From positions 2,485 to 8,098 of the forward strand of contig JAOZOG010000091.1 in assembly GCA_029933395.1 (NCBI GenBank): a stretch of DNA of 5,614 nucleotides. The letters run 5' to 3'. Positions 1 through 5,597 of this stretch are shown here, in pieces. The translations under genes were made by a program, and so were the position numbers. Position 1 is the stretch's first letter, and every line of letters begins with the position of its first letter. The notes under the pieces were generated by a model. It was not told where the DNA came from. It searched no databases and saw only the letters and a program-made list of their open reading frames with translations. The stretch comes from Sulfurovaceae bacterium. GTDB lineage: Bacteria > Campylobacterota > Campylobacteria > Campylobacterales > Sulfurovaceae.

Positions 1-2
1 CT

Positions 3-116
3 GTCGGGCCGTCTTCTCTATTTTTGATCTATGCTCCTCCACAACTTCTACACAAATCTCAGTATAATAATTCAAAATATGAGAATCCGATTATTTTCCG
101 GAAGGAGTTGCAATGA
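3..116 (+). CDS. Possible 3' end of an upstream gene (partial, uncertain)
   Basis: A reading frame is open from the window edge at base 3 to a TGA at 114-116. That stop overlaps the ATG of the following lipoprotein as ATGA, a common arrangement for translationally coupled genes. The 37 visible residues end in IIFRKELQ, where the codons for RKEL contain the AAGGAG ribosome binding site of the next gene. No family is recognised. Against it, 37 open codons in A+T-rich DNA can occur by chance, the minus strand is also open from 75 down to the edge, and a good -10 hexamer lies inside the frame. Sequence to the left of the window would settle it. Confidence 0.22.
   Translation, partial: VGPSSLFLIYAPPQLLHKSQYNNSKYENPIIFRKELQ
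63..68 (+). promoter_or_regulatory. Candidate sigma-70 -10 element for the lipoprotein/FTR-rhodanese unit
   Basis: A perfect TATAAT lies 44 bases upstream of the lipoprotein ATG at 113. No convincing -35 hexamer sits 16-18 bases before it, which is common in Campylobacterota promoters. The downstream ribosome binding site is strong (AAGGAG at 102-107, 5 bases before the ATG). If an upstream gene really runs to 116, this hexamer would be internal to it and may be fortuitous. Confidence 0.35.
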
Positions 117-685
117 AAAAAATTCTATTCGCTATGTTACTGATTGCCATACTGGCCGGATGCGAAAGCAAAGAGGAGAGAGAGCGGGCACAAAAGGCAG
201 AACAGTTCAAGCAGGAACAGCTTCAAAAGCTTGCCCCAAAAGCCGAGACAAAAGAGGTGTATAGGCAGGAACAGCCGACAAACAGCAGTAAAATTCCGCA
301 GAAAGAAATTACCGTAAAATCTCCCGTCAAAGAGAATAGGGCCCCGCAGAAAGAGGAGGACAACGAGAGCTCGACGCTGAACAAAATGGGTGTGAGTATG
401 CAGGATGGCAAGCTGATCATCGACACCAACAAAGCCAAAGAGTTTTTTTGGTCATTTCAAAAAAAGCTCGACAATACCTCCAGGGAACTGGACAGAGAGC
501 TGAGAGAGGGCAACCTGACGGTGACAGTTCCGATGGGTGTGGAGATACGCAAGGAGAAGGTTTCGATCGACCTGAACAAAACCAGAAGTTTTTTTGACAG
601 CTGGGGTGAAAAAATGGAAGCTTTTGCAAAAGAATTTGATAAAATGACGCGCGTACTTTACGACAGTAATCAAACAGAGCAGTAG
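113..685 (+). CDS. Small lipoprotein with a duplicated C-terminal module, unknown function
   Basis: The 190-residue protein starts with a type II signal peptide: KK at 2-3, a hydrophobic run at 4-14 and the lipobox LAGC with the lipidated cysteine at position 17. It is therefore expected to be membrane-anchored and face the periplasm. Residues 18-45 are a charged, Lys/Glu/Gln-rich probable helix, and residues 46-90 a Pro/Lys/Glu-rich linker. Residues 92-130 and 141-179 are two copies of one module; both begin MGV and carry an ID.NK...FF.S core. The start is fixed by the lipobox and by AAGGAG 5 bases upstream of the ATG. Only 9 bases separate it from the FTR-rhodanese gene, so the two are probably one operon and perhaps share a redox or sulfur-related setting, though this protein has no cysteine besides C17. 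I do not recognise a named family. Confidence 0.85.
   Translation: MKKILFAMLLIAILAGCESKEERERAQKAEQFKQEQLQKLAPKAETKEVYRQEQPTNSSKIPQKEITVKSPVKENRAPQKEEDNESSTLNKMGVSMQDGKLIIDTNKAKEFFWSFQKKLDNTSRELDRELREGNLTVTVPMGVEIRKEKVSIDLNKTRSFFDSWGEKMEAFAKEFDKMTRVLYDSNQTEQ
386..649 (+). repeat. Diverged internal tandem duplication in the lipoprotein gene
   Basis: Codons 92-130 (bases 386-502) and 141-179 (bases 533-649) align without gaps at an offset of 49 residues, with 14 of 39 positions identical by eye. Shared positions include MGV, K100/K149, I103-D104/I152-D153, N106-K107/N155-K156, F111-F112/F160-F161, S114/S163, K118/K167, E125/E174 and D127/D176. At DNA level both copies begin with ATGGGTGTG, and both carry a T7 tract at the Phe-Phe codons (443-449 and 589-595). 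This indicates an old duplication giving two similar strand-then-helix units. Confidence 0.8.
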
Positions 686-694
686 GAGAAGAGG

Positions 695-1435
695 ATGATG
701 CAGCAGATAGATATGAATTCACCCGAGTTTCAGGCGGAGCTGGAAAAAACATGGCGTTTTGTAGAAAAGGTCAACAGTCAGTTCAATCTCGTCCAGAACC
801 CCAACGATGAGGTCAACGAGGGTGTTGCGATGGGCCTGGCCCGCAACCGTATGATCTACGGCAAGCGCTACTGCCCCTGCTTTATGGTGATCGGTGAGAC
901 TCCGGAGGAGCAGAAAGCAGCCGACAACCGCATCTGCCCCTGCAAACCGGCACTCGAAAAAGAGATCCCCGAAGATGGCCTCTGTCACTGCGGTATCTTC
1001 TGCACAGCGGAATATGCCGAGGCACAGAAGACCAAGGATGAGATCGAAGAGATCGTCCATCAGCACTCAAAAGGTTTGACGCATGAGCAGGCAGAGGTCC
1101 TCCTGAAGCAGGAGCAGCTCGACGGAGACGAACTCGAAGCGCTTCTGGAGGCCAGAGAGCTGAAGATGATCGACTTCGAGCTGATCGATGTGCGCGAGTA
1201 TATGGAGTACCAGATGGGCCATATCGTTGGTACGGATGCACTGGTGCCGACGACTCAGTTCTACGCCAAGATCGAAGAGATCTCCGACAAGAAAAAGACC
1301 CCGATCATCGTCTACTGCCACACCGGCAGCCGAAGCTTCCAGGTCCAGCACGCGATGAAGTCTCTGGGCTTCGAGCAGGTCAGCAATCTCCAGTATGGTA
1401 TCATCAGTTTCAATGGTGAGACGCAGAGAGGCTAG
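695..1435 (+). CDS. Ferredoxin-thioredoxin reductase catalytic domain fused to rhodanese
   Basis: Residues about 10-110 form an FTR catalytic (beta) domain. It has the three cysteine pairs CPC (60, 62), CPC (81, 83) and CHC (97, 99), preceded by the family's YG.RYCPC context. By analogy with plant FTR, C60, C81, C83 and C97 would bind the 4Fe-4S cluster, and C62 and C99 would be the dithiol that reduces thioredoxin-like disulfides. The gaps are X18 and X13 instead of the plant X16 and X8, and C103 is an extra cysteine. Residues about 111-155 are a charged helical linker. Residues about 158-241 are a rhodanese domain with IDVRE (164-168), GHI (175-177) and the active loop CHTGSR with C208 as the persulfide-forming residue. 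No FTR alpha subunit is present nearby. The protein is probably cytoplasmic; a link between thiol reduction and sulfane-sulfur transfer is inferred. The start is ATG at 695, with AGGAG (684-688) overlapping the previous stop; ATG at 698 is an alternative. Confidence 0.9.
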   Translation: MMQQIDMNSPEFQAELEKTWRFVEKVNSQFNLVQNPNDEVNEGVAMGLARNRMIYGKRYCPCFMVIGETPEEQKAADNRICPCKPALEKEIPEDGLCHCGIFCTAEYAEAQKTKDEIEEIVHQHSKGLTHEQAEVLLKQEQLDGDELEALLEARELKMIDFELIDVREYMEYQMGHIVGTDALVPTTQFYAKIEEISDKKKTPIIVYCHTGSRSFQVQHAMKSLGFEQVSNLQYGIISFNGETQRG

Positions 1436-1471
1436 CTGACCGACTACCCTACCCTCAAAAACTCATAGAAG

Positions 1472-1493
1472 GAGGCTTCGGCCTCAGATTTTT
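1472..1493 (+). terminator. Rho-independent terminator after the FTR-rhodanese gene
   Basis: A perfect 5-bp stem GAGGC/GCCTC encloses TTCG, giving the very stable cUUCGg tetraloop. It is followed by T5 at 1489-1493 and a second T6 tract at 1498-1503. It lies 36 bases after the TAG of the FTR-rhodanese gene. The stem is short, but the loop type and the double U-tract make it convincing. In the opposite direction the stem is not followed closely by a T-run, so it is probably one-way. Confidence 0.8.
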
Positions 1494-1503
1494 GTAATTT
1501 TTT

Positions 1504-1641
1504 AGCCCGACACATAAATAAAATATCTCAACGACTATAACTTCAAATTCCAGTTCTTGCAAATTGGATATTCCGTATCCTAGGCATTAGTATTGGTTGA
1601 TGAGATAGTGTTTGAGAGTAGAGAGTTTGACGGAGTTCATC
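1504..1641. other. A+T-rich spacer upstream of the nuclease-helicase, no supported gene
   Basis: No RNA gene or complete reading frame with a ribosome binding site is visible here. A small inverted repeat GGATA-TTCCG-TATCC sits at 1566-1580. On the minus strand an ATG at 1640 opens a 17-codon frame ending at 1587, and the same frame stays open past that single stop to 1455. On the plus strand another frame is open from 1584 to 1676. Such short frames are expected by chance in this composition. The stretch may be decayed sequence at the edge of an inserted segment, but nothing recognisable remains. Confidence 0.4.
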
Positions 1642-1669
1642 TTGTTAAAAAATATATTTACAGTACAAT
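1642..1669 (+). promoter_or_regulatory. Candidate sigma-70 promoter for the nuclease-helicase gene
   Basis: TTGTTA (1642-1647) and TACAAT (1664-1669) are separated by 16 bases, each differing slightly from the sigma-70 consensus. The predicted start near 1676 would leave a leader of about 20 bases before the ATG at 1697. The ribosome binding site is weak (GGAAAG, 1686-1691), suggesting low translation. The terminator at 1472-1493 makes an independent promoter necessary. Confidence 0.5.
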
Positions 1670-1683
1670 AGTATAAAACTATT
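1667..1683. repeat. Perfect 6-bp inverted repeat at the expected transcription start
   Basis: AATAGT (1667-1672), a 5-base spacer ATAAA, then ACTATT (1678-1683) form a perfect dyad. It begins inside the -10 hexamer, is centred at about the predicted start site (1675) and ends three bases before the weak ribosome binding site. The position fits an operator for a repressor blocking polymerase. Since transcription would start inside it, an RNA hairpin is less likely unless the real start lies further upstream. Chance occurrence in A+T-rich DNA is possible. Confidence 0.4.
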
Positions 1684-1696
1684 ACGGAAAGCTGCG

Positions 1697-4600
1697 ATGG
1701 AAAAATTGGGCATCTATGAACAACTGGTTAATCAACTAATTTCAAGTAAAATTAGTCAGTTGAGTAGAGATGAGTTTTTCATCAAAGAGTCAAAAATAGA
1801 AAAAGAGGAAGCGGCCTATTTTCTGAGTCAATATCTATTGAAAATCATATCGTTTGCGTTAAATATGATTACCGGTGAAAATAGCATAGAGAGACAAATT
1901 AAACTTTCTAATGAGATCATTTTTCTCCTGCAGAAGGAGCTGAGCGAGGATGAGTTTGAAGATGATCTCATTGAGACAAATGGTAGAATTCTTAATGCTA
2001 TCTTCTCTAAAATAGATGCAGATATCGTCAATTATGATAACTATCTCAAGGAGATAACTCCCTACACAAGATTGACACAGAGCGAATTATTCACTGGGAG
2101 TAATGTTGGAATTTCTTTGGAGAGCGAAATCAAAAAAGAGATTAGATCTTCTAATCGTATATATCTGTTGGTATCATTTATAAAATGGTCGGGCATTAGA
2201 ATATTCGAAAAGGAGCTTAGAGAGTTTGCAGAAAAAGGAAATCAACTCAAGCTGATCACGACATCCTATATGGGAGCCACGGATCTTAAGGCCGTTCAGT
2301 TTCTAGCTGGATTGCCCAATACAGAGGTGAAAGTTTCATACAATACAAATAGTGAAAGACTTCATGCAAAAGCCTATATTTTTTTCAGAGATACGGGTTT
2401 TCATACGGGGTATATAGGCTCCTCTAATATTTCAAAGAGTGCTTTGAGTAGTGGACTGGAATGGAATCTGAAAGTTACAACTGGTGAAATTCCTCACATT
2501 ATTGATAAGTTTGAAAAAACTTTTGAAGCCTACTGGGAAGATAAAGAATTTGAATTTTTTTCAATAGAAGATAGTCAAAAATTACACTCGGCTCTCAGTC
2601 AGGAAAGCACACACAATCAAGAGACTTTCGCCAATTTTTTTGATATAAAACCATTTCATTTTCAAGAAGAGATTCTTGAAAAGCTGGCGGCGCAACGAGA
2701 AATTCATAAGCGCTATAGAAATCTTCTTGTTGCTGCAACAGGTACAGGAAAAACTATCGTTTCTGCTTTTGATTATAAGCGATATAGGAAAAATAACCGT
2801 TCTTTCAAATTATTATTTGTTGCCCACAGAAAAGAAATCTTACAGCAAGCAAGAGATACTTTCCGGGGAATTCTAAGGGATAATAATTTTGGAGAAATGT
2901 GGGTTGATGGAATAGTTCCGACATCGTATGAATATGTATTTGCTTCGGTGCAGACACTTAATTCCAATCTTGAATCACTCTCTTTGACTGAAAATTATTA
3001 TGACTTTGTCGTGATTGATGAGGTGCATCATATTGCAGCAAATAGTTACCGTCCAATTTTGGAAAAATTTTCGCCAAGTATTCTTCTGGGGTTGACTGCT
3101 ACGCCGGAACGTATGGATGGAGAGGATATTTTAAAAGACTTTTGTGGTGTCATTGCCGCAGAGATAAGACTTCCTGAAGCCCTCAATCGCAAACTACTAT
3201 CCCCTTTTCAATACTTTAGCATCAGTGACAGTGTTGACCTGAGTAATATCTCTTGGCGCAATGGTAGATATTCGCCTTCTGAATTGACAGAACTTTATGT
3301 AGCAAGCAGGCAGCGAGTGGGAGAGATTATTGCTGCGTGTGAAAATTATTTACTTGATCTTGAAGCAGTAAGAGCACTTTGCTTTTGTGTTACTAAAGAG
3401 CATGCAGTATTTATGTATGAACAATTTTCTGAGGCAGGACTCAAATCAGACTATTTAGTGAGTGGGGCAAATCGAAATAATCGTGAAGTTATCCGGCAGA
3501 AGCTACAAAAGAGGGAGATAAATTTTCTTTTTGTAGTTGACATCTTCAATGAGGGAGTTGATATCCCAGAAATTGATACCGTGCTATTCTTGCGTCCCAC
3601 AGAGAGCCTCACGGTTTTTTTGCAGCAATTGGGTCGAGGGTTGAGATTGTCTGATGAGAAGGAGTGCCTGACGGTATTGGACTTTGTAGGAAACTCAAGA
3701 GATGAGTATGATTACGAAAGTAAGTTCCGAGCCCTAATTGGTAAAACAAACAGTTCCGTCAAAGATGAAATTGAAAACGAATTTCCTCATTTGCCTTTGG
3801 GATGCTCTATTGTTTTGGAGAAAAAAGCAAAAGAGATCATCCTGAATAATATCCGAAAAGCAACAGCTATCAATAAAAATCAACTTATCAATAAGATACG
3901 AAGCTATAAGCATCATACAGATTTGCCTTTGACGTTAAAAAACTTTATTGACCTATACAATATCCCCTTAGCATTGATTTACAAAAAAGGAAGTTGGAAG
4001 CGACTATGTCAGCTTGCTGGTGAGATAGAGAACTTTGATGATATTTATGAAAAGGAGATCGTGAGAGCTATTGAAAAAAAGTGGCTTACTTCTCATTCTC
4101 TCTCGTATTTTAGATTCATTAGGGATTTGGCAAAAAAGTATTTTCTGGTATCTGATTACAACGATGATAAGATAAAAGAGCCATTATTGACAATGCTGCA
4201 CTACGATATTTGGCAGCGTGCAGACGGTTTTGAAGGATTGCCAGAAAGCATCAAAGAAATTGGCGCGAATCCTACTCTTGTTGAGGAGATCATAGAGTTA
4301 CTTGAGATATTGATAGACCAGATCGATTATTTGGAGTATGATATCTCATTAGACTTTCCTCAGCCACTCAAGGTGCATTCACGATACACAAGAGATCAGA
4401 TTTTATCGGCATTTGGCGAGAATAGATTTGACAAGAAATCTAGCAGTAGAGAGGGAGTGCTATATATTCAAAGGAAAAATACAGAGCTACTATTTGTTAC
4501 GCTTGAAAAAACAGAAGAGAAATTTTCACCGACAACAATGTATGAGGATTATGCAATTAGTGAAAATCTGTTTCATTGGCAAACTCAGAACTCTGCTTCT

Positions 4601-4837
4601 CCTGAAAAAGGCAAGGGTCTATCGTATATAGAACAGCAAGAAAACCATAAAACTATTCTCCTCTTTGCGCGAGAGAGAAATAAGGATAGCAATGGAAATA
4701 CAATGTCATATGTCTTCTTGGGGAAGGTTTTTTATCAAAGCCATTATGGATCGAAACCAATGAGCATCACCTGGAGACTAGAGAAAGATATCCCGTCTTT
4801 TTTGTGGAAAGAGATGGCTAAAATGGCGGTAGAATAA
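1697..4837 (+). CDS. PLD-type nuclease / SF2 helicase / DUF3427 protein, putative defence gene
   Basis: This 1046-residue protein has three parts. Residues 1-120 are a helical leader. Residues about 125-285 form a phospholipase D-like nuclease domain with one HKD motif: H223, K225, GSSN 241-244 and E255. The usual HxKx4D aspartate is replaced by F230, as in single-motif, dimer-forming nucleases. Residues about 315-665 are a superfamily 2 helicase core: Q323, Walker A ATGTGKT (347-353), DEVH (441-444), TATPER (467-472), NEGVDIP (618-624) and QQLGRGLR (643-650). Residues about 700-1040 match DUF3427, including SPTTMYEDYAISENLFHWQ (944-962) and the terminal PMSITWRL (1021-1028). All motor motifs are intact. 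ATP-driven movement on DNA coupled to cleavage is inferred, and restriction of foreign DNA is the likeliest role. No methylase or other partner is adjacent. Isoleucine codons are mixed ATT/ATA/ATC, unlike the FTR gene, suggesting transfer. No earlier in-frame start exists after the TAA at 1646. Confidence 0.92.
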   Translation: MEKLGIYEQLVNQLISSKISQLSRDEFFIKESKIEKEEAAYFLSQYLLKIISFALNMITGENSIERQIKLSNEIIFLLQKELSEDEFEDDLIETNGRILNAIFSKIDADIVNYDNYLKEITPYTRLTQSELFTGSNVGISLESEIKKEIRSSNRIYLLVSFIKWSGIRIFEKELREFAEKGNQLKLITTSYMGATDLKAVQFLAGLPNTEVKVSYNTNSERLHAKAYIFFRDTGFHTGYIGSSNISKSALSSGLEWNLKVTTGEIPHIIDKFEKTFEAYWEDKEFEFFSIEDSQKLHSALSQESTHNQETFANFFDIKPFHFQEEILEKLAAQREIHKRYRNLLVAATGTGKTIVSAFDYKRYRKNNRSFKLLFVAHRKEILQQARDTFRGILRDNNFGEMWVDGIVPTSYEYVFASVQTLNSNLESLSLTENYYDFVVIDEVHHIAANSYRPILEKFSPSILLGLTATPERMDGEDILKDFCGVIAAEIRLPEALNRKLLSPFQYFSISDSVDLSNISWRNGRYSPSELTELYVASRQRVGEIIAACENYLLDLEAVRALCFCVTKEHAVFMYEQFSEAGLKSDYLVSGANRNNREVIRQKLQKREINFLFVVDIFNEGVDIPEIDTVLFLRPTESLTVFLQQLGRGLRLSDEKECLTVLDFVGNSRDEYDYESKFRALIGKTNSSVKDEIENEFPHLPLGCSIVLEKKAKEIILNNIRKATAINKNQLINKIRSYKHHTDLPLTLKNFIDLYNIPLALIYKKGSWKRLCQLAGEIENFDDIYEKEIVRAIEKKWLTSHSLSYFRFIRDLAKKYFLVSDYNDDKIKEPLLTMLHYDIWQRADGFEGLPESIKEIGANPTLVEEIIELLEILIDQIDYLEYDISLDFPQPLKVHSRYTRDQILSAFGENRFDKKSSSREGVLYIQRKNTELLFVTLEKTEEKFSPTTMYEDYAISENLFHWQTQNSASPEKGKGLSYIEQQENHKTILLFARERNKDSNGNTMSYVFLGKVFYQSHYGSKPMSITWRLEKDIPSFLWKEMAKMAVE

Positions 4838-4846
4838 TTTGAAAAG

Positions 4847-5002
4847 GTGACGAAAAAACTCCTATCTGCGCATACTCCAAAAAGTTCTCTCCAGCATCTT
4901 CTCGACCTTTTTGTGGCACTTTGTTGCACTAAGAGTATTATGCCTAACGATATCCAAGAGGAGATGGTAGAGGTTTTTCTGGATAAGACATCGGGGAGAT
5001 AG
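4847..5002 (+). CDS. Possible small protein of 51 residues, or a remnant
   Basis: A GTG at 4847 opens a frame to TAG at 5000-5002, starting 9 bases after the nuclease-helicase stop and in the same frame as that gene. The product has two plausible amphipathic helical stretches, SLQHLLDLFVALCC (14-27) and NDIQEEMVEVFLDK (34-47), and two adjacent cysteines at 26-27. No family is recognised. The ribosome binding site is poor: GAAAAGG abuts the start codon with no proper spacing. It could be a translationally coupled small partner, a remnant of a lost gene, a fragment left after a nonsense change in a longer helicase tail, or chance. The helicase ends where DUF3427 normally ends, which argues against a lost tail. 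Confidence 0.3.
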   Translation: MTKKLLSAHTPKSSLQHLLDLFVALCCTKSIMPNDIQEEMVEVFLDKTSGR

Positions 5003-5052
5003 TTGCAGCCTTTTTTATTGCCTTGAGTTTAATAATTAATTTATTTTAGCAA

Positions 5053-5061
5053 TGATAAAAT
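5053..5061 (+). promoter_or_regulatory. Weak candidate extended -10 promoter for the second lipoprotein
   Basis: TGATAAAAT resembles an extended -10 (TGn followed by TAAAAT), about 32 bases before the lipoprotein ATG. A TATAAA at 5066-5071 is an alternative. No good -35 hexamer is at the right distance from either. The surrounding 5003-5093 stretch is very A+T-rich. I see no clear terminator hairpin between the nuclease-helicase and this gene: the T6 run at 5011-5016 lacks a G+C-rich stem before it, so read-through from upstream is possible. Confidence 0.3.
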
Positions 5062-5093
5062 TACTTATAAAAATTATTACGGGAGGTTAACCA

Positions 5094-5597
5094 ATGAAAA
5101 AGAATCTTTTTCTCATGATGTTCATTGTGCTGTCGTTTTATTTTACAGGATGCGGCAGTAGTGGTAATAGCGGGAATACCAATCCGCCCGCAACAGAAGT
5201 CCGTGTCGATTTGATAGGCACTTGGCAGGTAACCAGCAGAATGACCGGCAACGCCTGTGAAGGTTTAACGGCAGAAATGATAGAAACAATCGAATCCCTT
5301 GATGGTGATACGAATATGCTGGGTACACTTACATACGATGGAGAGAATTTTACATTTGATGAAGATGAAAATGGGCCAACCTGTGAACTTAAGCATGTTT
5401 CCGGCACCATCGAGCTTAACAGGCCAAATTTTATGACAGAAGAGGAGTTCAAGGCATCTGAGTGGGATGATCTAAGCAGCGAAGAGCAAGAAACGATTGC
5501 ACGATTCGATGTGATAAACTATACAGACGAAGTGATTTCAATAGAGATCGAGTATCTCAATGGATCGGTGTTTTATCAAACTTTCAATCGAATATAG
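5094..5597 (+). CDS. Acidic lipoprotein, lipocalin-like, unknown function
   Basis: The 167-residue protein has a type II signal peptide: KK at 2-3, a hydrophobic run at 5-17 and the lipobox FTGC with the lipidated cysteine at position 20. A Gly/Ser/Asn-rich spacer (21-32) follows. The mature part is strongly acidic and looks beta-rich. It opens with LIGTWQV (40-46), the type of motif that begins small lipocalin-like domains, followed by alternating strands such as GTLTYDGENFTF (77-88) and VISIEIEYL (147-155). C55 and C97 are the only other cysteines and could form a disulfide. The start is supported by GGGAGG (5081-5086) 7 bases before the ATG and by the signal peptide. It is separated from the nuclease-helicase by 256 bases and shows no functional link to it. 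Mixed isoleucine codons set it apart from the FTR gene. The lipocalin assignment is tentative. Confidence 0.85.
   Translation: MKKNLFLMMFIVLSFYFTGCGSSGNSGNTNPPATEVRVDLIGTWQVTSRMTGNACEGLTAEMIETIESLDGDTNMLGTLTYDGENFTFDEDENGPTCELKHVSGTIELNRPNFMTEEEFKASEWDDLSSEEQETIARFDVINYTDEVISIEIEYLNGSVFYQTFNRI

Noticed and set aside
1..75. Minus-strand open frame from a TTG at 75 running off the left edge, which would be a divergent gene
   Set aside because: There is no ATG start and no correctly spaced ribosome binding site, and the stretch is short and also open on the plus strand. It cannot be judged without flanking sequence.
443..595. T7 tracts at 443-449 and 589-595 and an A7 tract at 459-465 as possible phase-variation sites in the lipoprotein gene
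   Set aside because: Tracts of seven are common in this composition. The T7 tracts lie at equivalent Phe-Phe codons of the internal duplication, so common ancestry explains them.
882..1351. Long minus-strand and alternate-frame open stretches across the FTR-rhodanese gene
   Set aside because: They are shadows of a gene with strongly biased codons. They have low-complexity Arg/Ser/Pro-rich products and no ribosome binding sites, and the opposite strand carries unmistakable FTR and rhodanese motifs.
1566..1580. GGATA-TTCCG-TATCC hairpin as a terminator or operator
   Set aside because: The 5-bp stem has only two G-C pairs and no following T-run, and it lies well upstream of the predicted promoter. 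No role is supported.
1584..1676. Plus-strand open frame ending at the TAA at 1674-1676, with a possible TTG start at 1593
   Set aside because: It is at most 27 codons from the TTG, has no ribosome binding site and runs through the likely promoter of the nuclease-helicase gene. The length is expected by chance.
4744..4929. Minus-strand 61-codon frame over the end of the nuclease-helicase gene
   Set aside because: It is antisense to the conserved DUF3427 C-terminus and to the following small frame. It has no recognised family, and its product has an Arg/Ser/Cys-rich shadow-like composition.
5003..5030. T6 run at 5011-5016 as a terminator for the nuclease-helicase gene
   Set aside because: No complementary G+C-rich stem directly precedes the T-run.
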